From Streptococcus sp. VT 162 (GTDB lineage: Bacteria > Bacillota > Bacilli > Lactobacillales > Streptococcaceae), in the NCBI GenBank assembly GCA_000688775.2, contig CP007628.2, positions 124,001 to 188,000 on the forward strand: DNA of 64,000 nucleotides, in the 5' to 3' direction. Numbering within the stretch: position 1 is the stretch's first letter; every line of letters begins with the position of its first letter. Of this stretch, positions 1 through 9,587 are shown in pieces. The translations under genes were made by a program, and so were the position numbers. Below the pieces are notes generated by a model. The model had not been told where the DNA came from. It did not search any database and worked only from the letters and a program-made list of their open reading frames with translations.

Positions 1-519
1 ATTACAGCTGTGTTCTATGTTTTGATTGCCATGCTAGGTGTTTTTTTGATGGCTACAAAAGGGGATTTGTCCCAGTTATCCATGACACCTTTGGCTCTAG
101 TGACAGGTTTGCTCAGTGCAGTAGGGGTCATGTTTAATGTTATCCTTCCCCAACGCTTTGCACGGCGCTACGGATTTGTTCCGACTGTTGGTTGGGGGAT
201 GATTCTGGCAGGTCTCTTTAGTAATTTCCTCTACCCTATTTATCGGATAAGTTTTCAAGTGGATCTGGTAAGTGTGCTGATTTGTCTGACGATTGCCGTG
301 TTTGGTACTGCTTTTGCCTTCTTCCTATCTATGAAGGCTGTGTCACTCGTTTCCCCGCTGGTTGTATCGGTTGTGAGTGCTAGCGAACCGCTTTCTTCAG
401 CTTTATTAAGTGTTCTTTTTCTGGGATTGGTCATGGATGGTTTTTTGGCCTTGGCTATGGTGTTGATTATCGTTCCGATGATTTTTTTATCTGTAGAAGA
501 AGCAAAACAAGCCAGGTAA
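1..519 (+). CDS. EamA/DMT-family transporter, C-terminal part (5' end outside window)
   Basis: The reading frame is open from base 1 and ends at 517-519, so the start lies upstream of the window. About 172 residues are visible, almost all hydrophobic. They form roughly five membrane segments, with short basic loops such as the RFARRYG stretch near residue 50. The pattern (paired helices, SxxEPLxSALLSVLFLG near the end, then a last helix and a charged tail) is that of the second EamA repeat of drug/metabolite transporters. The substrate cannot be read from the sequence. A strong hairpin terminator follows. Confidence 0.75.
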   Translation: MTAVFYVLIAMLGVFLMATKGDLSQLSMTPLALVTGLLSAVGVMFNVILPQRFARRYGFVPTVGWGMILAGLFSNFLYPIYRISFQVDLVSVLICLTIAVFGTAFAFFLSMKAVSLVSPLVVSVVSASEPLSSALLSVLFLGLVMDGFLALAMVLIIVPMIFLSVEEAKQAR

Positions 520-539
520 AGATGATTATTTGATAGTTG

Positions 540-565
540 AGGCTTCAAATTTGAAGCCTTTTTTG
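540..565 (+). terminator. Rho-independent terminator after the EamA transporter gene
   Basis: A perfect 10-bp inverted repeat (AGGCTTCAAA / TTTGAAGCCT) is followed by a run of T. It separates the transporter gene from dapH. Confidence 0.85.
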
Positions 566-603
566 GTAGAATAGGTATCATTATAACGAACCAGGAGGCA
601 CCT

Positions 604-1302
604 ATGACTGCTACAAAAATGAACGCTCAAGAAATTATCCAATTTATCGCCAATGCGGAAAAGAAAACCAGTGTCAAAGTAACTTTTGAGGGAGAACTTG
701 CAACTGCTGTGCCAAGCTCTGTTGTCAAACTAGGAAATGTTTTATTCGGAGACTGGAAGGACGTGGCTCCGCTTCTTGAAGGTTTGGTAGAAAATCAAGA
801 TTACGTTGTCGAGCAAGATGCTCGTAATTCTGCAGTTCCTTTGTTAGATAAACGTGCTATCAATGCTCGTATCGAGCCAGGTGCTATTATCCGTGACCAG
901 GTTGAAATTGGTGACAATGCTGTTATCATGATGGGAGCTGTTATCAATATCGGTGCTGAAATCGGTGCTGGAACCATGATTGACATGGGTGCCATCCTTG
1001 GAGGTCGTGCTATCGTTGGGAAAAACAGTCACGTTGGTGCAGGTGCAGTTTTGGCAGGTGTGATTGAGCCAGCTAGCGCTGAACCAGTCCGTGTCGGAGA
1101 CAATGTTCTTATCGGTGCCAATGCAGTGGTTATCGAAGGAGTTCAAATCGGCAGTGGTTCAGTTGTCGCAGCAGGAGCTATTGTTACCCAGGATGTCCCA
1201 GAAAACGTGGTAGTGGCAGGTGTTCCGGCTCGTATCATCAAAGAAATTGATGCCCAAACCCAACAAAAAACAGCGCTTGAGGATGCGCTTCGTACCTTGT
1301 AA
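604..1302 (+). CDS. dapH: 2,3,4,5-tetrahydropyridine-2,6-dicarboxylate N-acetyltransferase
   Basis: 232 residues. This enzyme acetylates tetrahydrodipicolinate with acetyl-CoA in the N-acetyl branch of diaminopimelate/lysine synthesis. The first 80 residues form the alpha/beta N-terminal domain of the DapH family. Residues 90-205 are a left-handed beta-helix of hexapeptide repeats ([33 protein letters not shown]). The ATG is preceded by AGGAGG at the right distance. The next gene, dapL, encodes the deacetylase acting two steps later in the same branch; a hairpin between them may let only part of transcription through. Confidence 0.93.
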   Translation: MTATKMNAQEIIQFIANAEKKTSVKVTFEGELATAVPSSVVKLGNVLFGDWKDVAPLLEGLVENQDYVVEQDARNSAVPLLDKRAINARIEPGAIIRDQVEIGDNAVIMMGAVINIGAEIGAGTMIDMGAILGGRAIVGKNSHVGAGAVLAGVIEPASAEPVRVGDNVLIGANAVVIEGVQIGSGSVVAAGAIVTQDVPENVVVAGVPARIIKEIDAQTQQKTALEDALRTL

Positions 1303-1308
1303 AAATAA

Positions 1309-1341
1309 AAAGAGGCGGATACTTCTTCCAGCCTCTTTCTT
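1309..1341 (+). terminator. Hairpin terminator between dapH and dapL
   Basis: AAAGAGGC and GCCTCTTT form an 8-bp stem around a 14-nt loop, followed by C/T-rich sequence. It may reduce read-through into dapL, which starts 23 bases later. Confidence 0.6.
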
Positions 1342-1363
1342 CTATCAAAAGGAGGATCGATAG

Positions 1364-2494
1364 ATGTTAGATTTGATTCAGACTAGACGAGATTTACACC
1401 AGATTCCAGAGATTGGCTTGGAGGAATTCAAGACTCAGGCTTATTTGCTGGATGTGATTGAGAAATTGACTACGGGCAAGGATTTTGTTCAAATTCGTAC
1501 TTGGCGAACAGGGATTTTGGTCTACCTGCAGGGAAGTCAGCCGGAGCGAACCATTGGTTGGCGAACAGACATTGATGGTCTGCCTATTGTCGAACAAACA
1601 GGTCTACCTTTTGCTTCTCAACACCAAGGTCGCATGCATGCCTGTGGCCATGATTTTCATATGACCATTGCCTTGGGCTGTCTCGAGCGTGCTCTTGAGG
1701 AACAACCCAAGAATAATCTGCTTTTTCTGTTTCAACCTGCTGAAGAAAATGAAGCTGGTGGTATGCTCATGTATGAGGATGGTGCTTTTGGAGATTGGTT
1801 GCCAGACCAGTTTTATGGTCTCCATGTTCGTCCGGATCTGAAGGTTGGACAGATTGCGACCAACACCCATACGCTCTTTGCAGGGACTTGTGAGGTGAAG
1901 ATTCGTTTCAAAGGAAAAGGTGGGCACGCAGCCTTCCCGCATGAAGCCAATGACGCCTTGGTGGCGGCTAGTTACTTTGTAACCCAGGTGCAGTCAGTTG
2001 TCAGCCGCAATGTCAACCCAATCGAGGGAGCGGTGGTGACCTTTGGCCTTTTCCAAGCTGGAACAACCAACAATGTCATTACAGACACAGCATTTTTACA
2101 CGGAACCATTCGCGCTTTGACTCAAGACATGAGCCTCTTGGTGCAAAAAAGAGTCAAGACTGTCGCAGAAGGGGTTGCAGCAGCCTTTGATATGGAAGTC
2201 GAAGTAGAACTCAAGCAAGGAGGCTACCTACCTGTTGAGAACAATCCAGCCTTGGCGCGTGAACTGATGGACTTTTTTGAAGAGAAAGACGGAATCGAGT
2301 TGATTGATATCGAGCCTGCTATGACTGGTGAGGACTTTGGTTATCTCCTTTCGAAGGTAGATGGCGTTATGTTCTGGCTAGGTATCGATAGTCCCTACGC
2401 CCTTCATCACCCTCAGATGAGTCCTGAGGAAGAAGCCATAGCCATTGGGGTAGATGTAGTCTCTAGTTTCTTAAAAAAGAAGGCAGCAGAGTAG
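1364..2494 (+). CDS. dapL: N-acetyldiaminopimelate deacetylase (M20 peptidase family)
   Basis: 376 residues of the M20 metallopeptidase/amidohydrolase family. The metal-binding signatures are visible: HACGHDFHM near residue 91, the PAEEN segment near 126 and the [11 protein letters not shown] segment near the C-terminus. The position directly behind dapH fits the N-acetyl-LL-diaminopimelate deacetylase rather than a general hippurate hydrolase. The start ATG has AGGAGG upstream. The following folate gene starts 11 bases after the stop, so the two are probably co-transcribed. Confidence 0.88.
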   Translation: MLDLIQTRRDLHQIPEIGLEEFKTQAYLLDVIEKLTTGKDFVQIRTWRTGILVYLQGSQPERTIGWRTDIDGLPIVEQTGLPFASQHQGRMHACGHDFHMTIALGCLERALEEQPKNNLLFLFQPAEENEAGGMLMYEDGAFGDWLPDQFYGLHVRPDLKVGQIATNTHTLFAGTCEVKIRFKGKGGHAAFPHEANDALVAASYFVTQVQSVVSRNVNPIEGAVVTFGLFQAGTTNNVITDTAFLHGTIRALTQDMSLLVQKRVKTVAEGVAAAFDMEVEVELKQGGYLPVENNPALARELMDFFEEKDGIELIDIEPAMTGEDFGYLLSKVDGVMFWLGIDSPYALHHPQMSPEEEAIAIGVDVVSSFLKKKAAE

Positions 2495-2505
2495 AGGAAT
2501 TGTCT

Positions 2506-3045
2506 ATGAAAGCAGAACTACGCAAGAAAATTTTGCAAGAAATGAAGACTCTATCTCAGGAGCAAAAACAGGCTATGGATCGAGTTTTAACTGAACGATT
2601 TTTAAAGCATCCCTTTTACCAAGAAGCTAAGGTCATCGCAACCTATCTCTCCTTCCCTCATGAATTTCAAACGCAGGAACTGATTGAGCAGGCGCTGAAG
2701 GACGGCAAGAAGGTTTTGATACCCAAAACCTATCCCAAGGGGCGCATGGAGTTTGTGGTCTATAATCCGCAGCAGTTGGCAAAAACTTCCTTTGGTTTAC
2801 TGGAACCGCAAGGAGACTTGGAAGTGGTGGAACCGTCTCAGATTGATTTAATTCATGTTCCGGGTTTGGCTTTTACAACAGAGGGCTATCGGATCGGATA
2901 TGGTGGAGGATATTATGACCGCTATCTGGAACATTTTGCTGGGCATACCATGAGTACAATCTATCCTTGTCAAGTTCAGGAGTTTAACTCGGAAGACCAT
3001 GATATTGCCGTCCAGGAGGTGCTAATAGATGAAAGAAATCTTTGA
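2506..3045 (+). CDS. 5-formyltetrahydrofolate cyclo-ligase
   Basis: 179 residues. The enzyme turns 5-formyl-THF into 5,10-methenyl-THF with ATP, a folate salvage step. The diagnostic C-terminal GYRIGYGGGYYDRYL motif is present, as is the basic N-terminal helix (KAELRKKILQ). I chose ATG 2506 with its AGAGGA ribosome site over the in-frame TTG at 2500. The stop overlaps the start of the rhomboid gene by 17 bases, indicating translational coupling. Confidence 0.92.
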   Translation: MKAELRKKILQEMKTLSQEQKQAMDRVLTERFLKHPFYQEAKVIATYLSFPHEFQTQELIEQALKDGKKVLIPKTYPKGRMEFVVYNPQQLAKTSFGLLEPQGDLEVVEPSQIDLIHVPGLAFTTEGYRIGYGGGYYDRYLEHFAGHTMSTIYPCQVQEFNSEDHDIAVQEVLIDERNL

Positions 3046-3709
3046 TAAACGTTATCCTGTGACTAGTTTTTTTCTCCTAGTGACAGCATTGGTATTTCTC
3101 TTGATGTTGGTTCTTACAGGTTTAAATTTTGAACGAGCAGATACCTTACTTCAGTTTGGAGCCATGTATGGACCGATCATTCGTTTGTTTCCCGAGCAGA
3201 TATGGCGCCTTTTTTCGGCTATATTTGTACATATCGGTTGGGAACATTTCATTGTCAATATGATTTCACTCTACTTTCTTGGACGACAGGTGGAGGAGAT
3301 TTTCGGTTCTAAGCAATTCTTCTTTCTCTATCTCTTATCAGGAATGATGGGCAATCTCTTTGTTTTTGCTTTCACGCCGAAAGTTGTAGCAGCAGGAGCG
3401 TCCACTTCTCTTTACGGACTATTTGCTGCGATTATCGTCTTGCGTTACGCAACTCGCAACCCCTATATCCAGCAGTTGGGGCAATCCTATCTGACACTTT
3501 TCGTGATAAATATCATTGGAAGTGTTCTGATTCCAGGAATCAGCCTAGCAGGCCATATCGGAGGTGCAGTAGGCGGTGCCTTTCTAGCAGTCATCTTCCC
3601 AGTTAAATGGGAGAGAAGGATGTACAGTACCAGCCAGCGAATCGGAGCAACTGTACTTTTTATTGCACTAGCCGTTTTCCTTTGCTATAAGGGAATGAAC
3701 TATGTGTAG
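3029..3709 (+). CDS. Rhomboid-family intramembrane serine protease
   Basis: 226 residues with about six or seven membrane helices. The catalytic serine motif GASTSLYGLF lies near residue 132, the catalytic histidine in AGHIGGAVGG near residue 181, and the conserved WEHFIVNM loop near residue 72. Rhomboids cut membrane-anchored substrates within the bilayer; the substrate here is unknown. The gene overlaps the end of the cyclo-ligase gene, with AGGAGG at 3014-3019. Two hairpins follow. Confidence 0.9.
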   Translation: MKEIFDKRYPVTSFFLLVTALVFLLMLVLTGLNFERADTLLQFGAMYGPIIRLFPEQIWRLFSAIFVHIGWEHFIVNMISLYFLGRQVEEIFGSKQFFFLYLLSGMMGNLFVFAFTPKVVAAGASTSLYGLFAAIIVLRYATRNPYIQQLGQSYLTLFVINIIGSVLIPGISLAGHIGGAVGGAFLAVIFPVKWERRMYSTSQRIGATVLFIALAVFLCYKGMNYV

Positions 3710-3750
3710 GGGGGATAGTTAAATGCGAGCACCGATTCGGTTGCTAATAA

Positions 3751-3775
3751 GTCATCTGCAAAGATGGCTTTTTTT
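3751..3775 (+). terminator. Terminator of the folate ligase-rhomboid transcript
   Basis: GTCATCT and AGATGGC form a 7-bp stem (one G-U pair) with a GCAA tetraloop, followed by seven T. Confidence 0.8.
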
Positions 3776-3796
3776 ATTGCAAGCTTCAACAAAAAA

Positions 3797-3822
3797 ACAA
3801 AGCCCTTATTTAAGAGCTTTGT
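3797..3822 (-). terminator. Bidirectional terminator between the rhomboid gene and galU
   Basis: ACAAAGC and GCTTTGT arms flank an AT-rich centre. T-runs follow on both strands, so it can end galU transcription on the minus strand and any leftover rhomboid transcript on the plus strand. Confidence 0.8.
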
Positions 3823-3829
3823 TTTTCTT

Positions 3830-4729
3830 CTATTCCTCCTCAGCTAACTCTTTTCCGAGTTGGATGAGGTAGTCTTTCAAGTCGTCTTTAACTTGGGGGT
3901 GTTTGAGAGCGTAGTCGATGGAGGTTTTCATAAAGCCAAACTTGTCTCCAACATCGTAACGAGCCCCTTTGAACTCACGAGCAAATACACGTTGTGTTTT
4001 ATTGAGGGTATCGATTGCATCTGTCAGCTGAATTTCATTTCCTGCACCTGGAGCTTGGTTTTCGAGGATTTGGAAAATTTCAGGAGTGAGGAGGTAGCGC
4101 CCGATGATAGCAAGGTCGCTAGGAGCATCCTCTGGCGCAGGTTTTTCAACGAAGGTTTCAACGCTATAAAGGCCGTCTTTTCCTTCGCCTTGCGGAGCAA
4201 TAACCCCATAAGCAGATACTTCGTCGTGTGGGACTGGCATGACAGCGATAGTAGAGGCGTGGGTACGCTCGTAGTCATCCATGAGTTGTTTGGTAAGTGG
4301 AACAGCCTTTTCGTCCGTGATATCCATCAAGTCATCACCAAGCATAACGACAAAAGGTTCATTTCCGACGAAAGCTTTGGCTTGCAAGACAGCATCTCCG
4401 AGACCACGTGGATGTGTTTGACGGATAAAATGCAGGCGCATGCCAGTTGTTTCATCAACTAGCTTCAGAAGATCTGTTTTCCCTTTTTCTTTGAGGTTGT
4501 ATTCCAATTCGAAGTTTGAGTCGAAGTGGTCCTCGATGGAACGTTTTGACTTACCCGTAACAACCAAGATATCTTCGATACCAGATTTGAGAGCTTCTTC
4601 AACGATAAACTGGATAGTGGGCTTGTCTACGATTGGCAACATTTCCTTGGCCAAGGCCTTAGTTGCTGGGAGGAAACGAGTTCCCAATCCAGCGGCAGGG
4701 ATGACTGCTTTTCTGACTTTTTGTTTCAT
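3830..4729 (-). CDS. galU: UTP-glucose-1-phosphate uridylyltransferase
   Basis: 299 residues. It makes UDP-glucose, the precursor for capsule, teichoic acid and glycolipid synthesis. The nucleotide-binding signature [18 protein letters not shown] is at residues 12-29, and [11 protein letters not shown] and [10 protein letters not shown] follow later. The gene lies 21 bases downstream of gpsA on the same strand; the pair forms an operon, an arrangement I recall from S. pneumoniae. Confidence 0.95.
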   Translation of the reverse strand: MKQKVRKAVIPAAGLGTRFLPATKALAKEMLPIVDKPTIQFIVEEALKSGIEDILVVTGKSKRSIEDHFDSNFELEYNLKEKGKTDLLKLVDETTGMRLHFIRQTHPRGLGDAVLQAKAFVGNEPFVVMLGDDLMDITDEKAVPLTKQLMDDYERTHASTIAVMPVPHDEVSAYGVIAPQGEGKDGLYSVETFVEKPAPEDAPSDLAIIGRYLLTPEIFQILENQAPGAGNEIQLTDAIDTLNKTQRVFAREFKGARYDVGDKFGFMKTSIDYALKHPQVKDDLKDYLIQLGKELAEEE

Positions 4730-4750
4730 GATGTTCCTTTCTATAAGGGT

Positions 4751-5767
4751 CTATGACCATTCGTTTTCTGCTTTAAATTCATTGCTCATGATGTCAGTGA
4801 TTGCTTCTTTGATATTGACACCTTCGTAGATCACTCGGTAAATAGCCTGTGTGATTGGCATGTAGACACCCAATTCCTGAGCTAGTTCGTAAGCTGCTCG
4901 AGTTGTTGAGATTCCTTCGATGACCATGCCCATGTTTGCTTCGATGTCTGCGAGGGATTCTCCACGACCGAGAGCATCACCAGCTCTCCAGTTACGAGAG
5001 TGGACAGATGTCCCCGTTACAATCAAATCTCCAACTCCAGAAAGACCGCTATAAGTCAGAGGATTAGCTCCCAGAGCGACCCCTAGACGGGTGATTTCAG
5101 CCAAGCCACGGGCAATGATAGCCGCCTTGGCATTGTCGCCAAATCCTAGACCATGTAGTGCTCCAGCGCCAACTGCGATAATGTTTTTGAGAGCACCAGC
5201 GGTTTCAACTCCGATAACATCCGTATTAGTATAGAGACGGAAGTAGTGATTGCTAAAGAGATTTTGGACGTACTGGGCCGTTTCAAGGTCTTTAGAGGCT
5301 GCAGTGATCAAAGTAATATCCCGCACAATAGTTTCCTCAGCATGGCTAGGTCCTGAAACAACGACGACTTCACTACGGAGATCGACTGGAATTTCCTCTT
5401 CAATAATAGTTGATAGACGTTTGTGGCTATCTGGTTCCAATCCTTTGGAGGCATGCATGATGACAACCTTGTGATCAAGCACCTTTGCTACTTGTTGGGC
5501 AACCAGTCTCGTTACTTTTGTTGGGACCACAAATAAAACAGCATCCACATCCTTTAGTGTTTCTTCCAAGTCATGATAGGCTTTGATTTTTTCGTCGAGT
5601 AGGATATCTTTGAAGTAGCGTTTGTTTGTATGTTGGTTATTGATTTCATCAATTTGGTCAGAAATATTTCCCCAAATTCGAACCTCGTGTCCATTGTCGT
5701 TTAGGACCTGCGAAAGGGCAGTTCCCCAAGAACCAGGACCCAAGACAGCGATGGTTTGTTTCTTCAT
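4751..5767 (-). CDS. gpsA: NAD(P)+-dependent glycerol-3-phosphate dehydrogenase
   Basis: 338 residues. It reduces dihydroxyacetone phosphate to sn-glycerol-3-phosphate for phospholipid and lipoteichoic acid synthesis. The N-terminal Rossmann motif [13 protein letters not shown] starts at residue 10, and the substrate-binding helix [23 protein letters not shown]-type region lies near residues 189-211. AGGAGG precedes the start. A TAAAAT -10 on the minus strand lies about 40 bases upstream. It is the first gene of the gpsA-galU operon. Confidence 0.95.
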   Translation of the reverse strand: MKKQTIAVLGPGSWGTALSQVLNDNGHEVRIWGNISDQIDEINNQHTNKRYFKDILLDEKIKAYHDLEETLKDVDAVLFVVPTKVTRLVAQQVAKVLDHKVVIMHASKGLEPDSHKRLSTIIEEEIPVDLRSEVVVVSGPSHAEETIVRDITLITAASKDLETAQYVQNLFSNHYFRLYTNTDVIGVETAGALKNIIAVGAGALHGLGFGDNAKAAIIARGLAEITRLGVALGANPLTYSGLSGVGDLIVTGTSVHSRNWRAGDALGRGESLADIEANMGMVIEGISTTRAAYELAQELGVYMPITQAIYRVIYEGVNIKEAITDIMSNEFKAENEWS

Positions 5768-5870
5768 CTTTTCCTCCTTGTAAGAGTTCTTCCTTTCATT
5801 TTACCATAAAAAGCCTTTTCATGCATCACCTGTAGATGAAAGCGCACTAATTTATAATAAGGAGACTTCT

Positions 5871-5899
5871 TTGACAAGATGCCTCTTTTTTGCTAGAAT
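5871..5899 (+). promoter_or_regulatory. SigA-type promoter of patA-patB
   Basis: A perfect TTGACA (5871-5876) is followed after 17 bases by TAGAAT (5894-5899). Such a strong promoter ahead of an efflux operon makes sense only if something downstream limits expression; see the leader hairpin. Confidence 0.8.
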
Positions 5900-5921
5900 A
5901 GCATCAATATGAACGAATGAG

Positions 5922-5956
5922 AAGGAGCTGACGCAGGATGTCGCTCCCTTTATCTA
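5922..5956 (+). promoter_or_regulatory. Leader hairpin of patA, probable transcription attenuator
   Basis: GGAGC-GAC and GTC-GCTCC pair with a single bulged T around a 7-nt loop, followed by the T-rich stretch CTTTATCTATTTT that runs into the patA ribosome site. In S. pneumoniae a transcription attenuator ahead of patA is known; losing it causes constitutive PatAB expression and fluoroquinolone resistance. The structure is seen here; the regulatory role is transferred from that knowledge. Confidence 0.65.
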
Positions 5957-5973
5957 TTTTATTAGGAGGAAAT

Positions 5974-7680
5974 ATGCTCATTAAAAAAATAAAAACCTAT
6001 AAATGGCAGGCCTTGGCATCCTTAATGATGACAGGCTTGATGGTTGCGAGTTCGCTCTTGCAACCGCGCTATTTGCAAGAGGTGTTAGAGGCTTTGCTGG
6101 CCGGTCAAAATGAGGCTATTTATAGTATTGGCGCTTGGCTGATAGGAGTAGCCCTAGTCGGTCTGGTTGCAGGTGGGGTCAATGTAACACTTGCAGCCTA
6201 CATTGCTCAAGGAGTGTCTTCGGACCTTCGTGAAGACGCTTTTCGCAAGATCCAGACTTTTTCTTATGCCAATATCGAGCAATTCAATGCGGGGAACCTT
6301 GTCGTCCGTATGACCAATGATATCAACCAAATTCAGAACGTGGTGATGATGGCTTTTCAAATTCTCTTCCGTCTCCCTCTTCTCTTTATCGGTTCCTTTA
6401 TCTTGGCGGTTCACACTCTTCCGTCACTTTGGTGGGTGATTGTCCTCATGGTGCTCCTAATCTTTGCACTAACTGCTATCATGATGGGAATGATGGGGCC
6501 ACGATTTGCTAAGTTTCAAACCCTTCTTGAACGGATCAATGCTATCGCCAAGGAAAATCTACGTGGTGTGCGCGTAGTCAAATCCTTTGTACAAGAAAAA
6601 GCACAATTTACCAAATTTACCGAGGTTTCAGATGAACTTCTCGGCCAAAATCTTTATATCGGTTATGCCTTCTCAGTTATAGAACCCGTTATGATGCTAG
6701 TCGGCTATGGAGCGGTCTTCCTCTCTATCTGGTTGGTGGCAGGCATGGCTCAGTCAGATCCGTCTGTAGTGGGCTCGATTGCTTCCTTTATCAACTATCT
6801 CAGCCAGATTATCTTTACCATCATTATGGTTGGATTTTTAGGAAATTCTGTCAGCCGTGCCATGATTTCCTTACGTCGTATTCGCGAAATTCTAGATACC
6901 GAGCCAGCGATGACCTTTAAAGATCTTCCAGATGAAGAGTTAGAAGGAAGTCTCTCTTTTGAAAATGTGACCTTCACCTATCCTAATGATGATGAGCCTA
7001 TGCTGAAGAATGTAACCTTTGAAATTGCGCCTGGTCAGATGGTCGGTGTGGTTGGGGCTACTGGAGCAGGGAAGTCCACCCTAGCTCAGTTAATTCCACG
7101 ACTTTTTGATCCACAGGAGGGATCTATCAAGATTGGTGGCAAGGATATTCGAGACGTCAGCGAGGGAACCTTACGTAAAACAGTTTCCATTGTCTTGCAA
7201 CGTGCTATTCTCTTTAGCGGAACCATTGCAGATAATCTTCGTCAAGGGAAAGGCAATGCCAGCGTGTCAGAAATGGAACGTGCAGCACGGATTGCCCAAG
7301 CCAGTGAATTTATCGGGCGCATGGAAAACAAATTTGAGAGTCAGGTCGAAGAACGAGGCACCAATTTTTCTGGTGGACAAAAACAACGGATGTCCATTGC
7401 CCGTGGGATTGTCAGCAATCCCCGTATCCTGATTTTTGACGATTCGACTTCAGCCTTGGATGCTAAGTCAGAGAGACTCGTGCAGGAAGCTTTGAACAAA
7501 GACCTGAAAGGGACAACAACCATTATCATCGCTCAAAAGATCAGTTCAGTCGTCCATGCGGACAAGATTTTGGTCTTGGATCAAGGGCGTTTGATTGGAG
7601 AAGGACGGCATGCAGATTTGGTAGCTAACAATGCCGTCTACCGCGAAATCTACGAAACACAAAAGGGAAAGGAGGAATAA
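5974..7680 (+). CDS. patA: Heterodimeric multidrug ABC exporter subunit PatA
   Basis: 568 residues with the start at ATG 5974, which has AGGAGGA at 5964-5970; the in-frame ATG at 5938 lies inside the leader hairpin. Six membrane helices occupy roughly residues 1-310 and a nucleotide-binding domain residues 330-568. Walker A (GATGAGKST) and signature (SGGQKQRMSIARG) are normal. The catalytic glutamate after Walker B is Asp (ILIFDDSTSALD) and the H-loop histidine is Gln (IIIAQK). PatA therefore contributes the degenerate ATP site of the PatA/PatB heterodimer. Its partner follows one base after the stop. It exports fluoroquinolones and dyes in pneumococcus. Confidence 0.9.
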   Translation: MLIKKIKTYKWQALASLMMTGLMVASSLLQPRYLQEVLEALLAGQNEAIYSIGAWLIGVALVGLVAGGVNVTLAAYIAQGVSSDLREDAFRKIQTFSYANIEQFNAGNLVVRMTNDINQIQNVVMMAFQILFRLPLLFIGSFILAVHTLPSLWWVIVLMVLLIFALTAIMMGMMGPRFAKFQTLLERINAIAKENLRGVRVVKSFVQEKAQFTKFTEVSDELLGQNLYIGYAFSVIEPVMMLVGYGAVFLSIWLVAGMAQSDPSVVGSIASFINYLSQIIFTIIMVGFLGNSVSRAMISLRRIREILDTEPAMTFKDLPDEELEGSLSFENVTFTYPNDDEPMLKNVTFEIAPGQMVGVVGATGAGKSTLAQLIPRLFDPQEGSIKIGGKDIRDVSEGTLRKTVSIVLQRAILFSGTIADNLRQGKGNASVSEMERAARIAQASEFIGRMENKFESQVEERGTNFSGGQKQRMSIARGIVSNPRILIFDDSTSALDAKSERLVQEALNKDLKGTTTIIIAQKISSVVHADKILVLDQGRLIGEGRHADLVANNAVYREIYETQKGKEE

Positions 7681-7681
7681 A

Positions 7682-9448
7682 ATGAAAACCGTTCGATTTT
7701 TCTGGAATTATTTTAAAGTTTACAAGTTCTCCTTTGTCATTGTGATTCTGATGGTTGCAGTTGCGACGATTGCCCAATCCCTCTTTCCTGTTTTTTCAGG
7801 TCAAGCAGTAACAGAGCTCGCTAACCTAGTGCTGGCTTATCAAAATGGAACTTCCGAACTAGCCTGGCAGAGTTTATCAGCTCTGATGCTGAATCTAGCT
7901 CTGGTTGTCCTTGCCTTAGTGGTATCCAGTTTGATTTACATGACCTTGATGACCCGTGTGATTGCTGAGTCAACAAATGAGATGCGTAAGGGCCTCTTTG
8001 GCAAACTGTCTCGTTTAACGGTTTCTTTCTTTGACCGCCATCAGGATGGTGACATCCTCTCTCGCTTTACGAGTGACTTGGATAACATCCTTCAAGCCTT
8101 CAATGAAAGCTTAGTTCAGGTTATGAGCAATATTGCTCTTTACATCGGTTTGATTTTTGTCATGTTTTCAAGAAATGTGACGCTATCCCTGATAACAGTA
8201 GCCAGCACCCCAGTGGCCTTTCTCATGTTGGTCTTCATTGTGAAAATGGCCCGTAAGTACACTAATCTCCAGCAAAAAGAGGTAGGGAAACTCAACGCCT
8301 ACATGGACGAGAGTATTTCTGGACAGAAAGCTGTTATCGTACAAGGAATTCAAGATGACATCGTAGCAGGCTTTGTGGAGCAAAATGAGCGCGTGCGCAA
8401 GGCAACCTTTAAAGGGAGAATGTTCTCAGGCATCCTGTTTCCTGTTATGAATGGGATGAGCTTGGTCAATACGGCCATCGTTATTTTTGCAGGTTCTGCG
8501 GTCTTGCTGAATGATCCAAGTATCGAAACAACGACAGCCCTAGGTTTGATCGTTATGTTTACCCAATTTTCTCAGCAGTACTACCAGCCGATTATCCAGG
8601 TGGCTGCGAGTTGGGGGAGTCTCCAGTTGGCCTTTACTGGGGCGGATCGTATCCAAGAAATGTTTGATGCAGAAGAAGAGATTCGCCCACAAAATGCGCC
8701 TGCCTTTACGGAATTGCGAGAAGGTGTTGAAATCAGTCACATTGATTTCTCTTATGTGCCAGACAAGCCGATTTTAAAAGATGTTAGCATTTCAGCTCCT
8801 AAGGGGCAGATGATAGCAGTTGTTGGTCCGACTGGTTCAGGGAAAACGACCATCATGAACCTCATCAATCGTTTCTACGATGTGGATGCAGGCAGGATTT
8901 GCTTTGATGGCAAAGACATCCGTGACTACGACTTGGACAGCCTGCGGAGCAAGGTCGGGATTGTCCTGCAGGATTCGGTCTTGTTTAGTGGAACGATCCG
9001 AGACAATATCCGTTTTGGTGTGCCAGATGCCAGTCAGGAAATGGTCGAAGCAGCTGCCAAGGCAACTCATATTCATGACTATATCGAAAGCTTGCCTGAT
9101 AAGTATGATACCCTTATTGATGATGAGCAAAATATCTTCTCGACTGGTCAGAAACAATTGATTTCCATCGCTCGGACCTTGATGACAGATCCTCAAGTCC
9201 TAATTTTAGATGAAGCGACTTCCAATGTGGATACCGTAACAGAAAGCAAGATTCAACATGCCATGGAGGCAGTTGTAGCAGGACGAACCAGTTTTGTCAT
9301 TGCCCATCGTCTCAAGACCATCCTCAATGCCGATCAGATTATTGTCCTCAAAGATGGAGAGGTTATTGAACGTGGAAATCATCACGAGTTGCTCAAACTC
9401 GGTGGCTTCTACTCAGAACTCTATCACAATCAATTTGTCTTCGAATAA
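7682..9448 (+). CDS. patB: Heterodimeric multidrug ABC exporter subunit PatB
   Basis: 588 residues with ATG at 7682; its ribosome site GGAGGAA overlaps the last codons of patA. Six membrane helices precede an ATPase domain (residues 350-588). Walker A (GPTGSGKTT), Walker B with the catalytic glutamate (VLILDEATS) and the H-loop (IAHR) are intact. The signature is the unusual STGQKQ instead of SGGQ. With PatA's SGGQ this gives one consensus site and one degenerate site, the usual arrangement of heterodimeric exporters. Confidence 0.9.
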   Translation: MKTVRFFWNYFKVYKFSFVIVILMVAVATIAQSLFPVFSGQAVTELANLVLAYQNGTSELAWQSLSALMLNLALVVLALVVSSLIYMTLMTRVIAESTNEMRKGLFGKLSRLTVSFFDRHQDGDILSRFTSDLDNILQAFNESLVQVMSNIALYIGLIFVMFSRNVTLSLITVASTPVAFLMLVFIVKMARKYTNLQQKEVGKLNAYMDESISGQKAVIVQGIQDDIVAGFVEQNERVRKATFKGRMFSGILFPVMNGMSLVNTAIVIFAGSAVLLNDPSIETTTALGLIVMFTQFSQQYYQPIIQVAASWGSLQLAFTGADRIQEMFDAEEEIRPQNAPAFTELREGVEISHIDFSYVPDKPILKDVSISAPKGQMIAVVGPTGSGKTTIMNLINRFYDVDAGRICFDGKDIRDYDLDSLRSKVGIVLQDSVLFSGTIRDNIRFGVPDASQEMVEAAAKATHIHDYIESLPDKYDTLIDDEQNIFSTGQKQLISIARTLMTDPQVLILDEATSNVDTVTESKIQHAMEAVVAGRTSFVIAHRLKTILNADQIIVLKDGEVIERGNHHELLKLGGFYSELYHNQFVFE

Positions 9449-9587
9449 GAAAGAAGTTGTCCTCGTTGGGCAGCTTTTTCTTGTCCATAAAAAATACTTA
9501 TCACGGTCTTTAAAAAAACATATTAGACAGGAAAGGGGTGGAGTGATAAGATAAGACTGTCGCAAGAAAATCGAAAGGAGACACATC

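Noticed and set aside
3860-4462. 200-residue open frame opposite galU
   Set aside because: Antisense shadow of a strongly conserved gene; no recognisable protein features.
5938-5973. Upstream ATG for patA
   Set aside because: It lies in the leader hairpin with no suitable ribosome site, while ATG 5974 has a perfect one.
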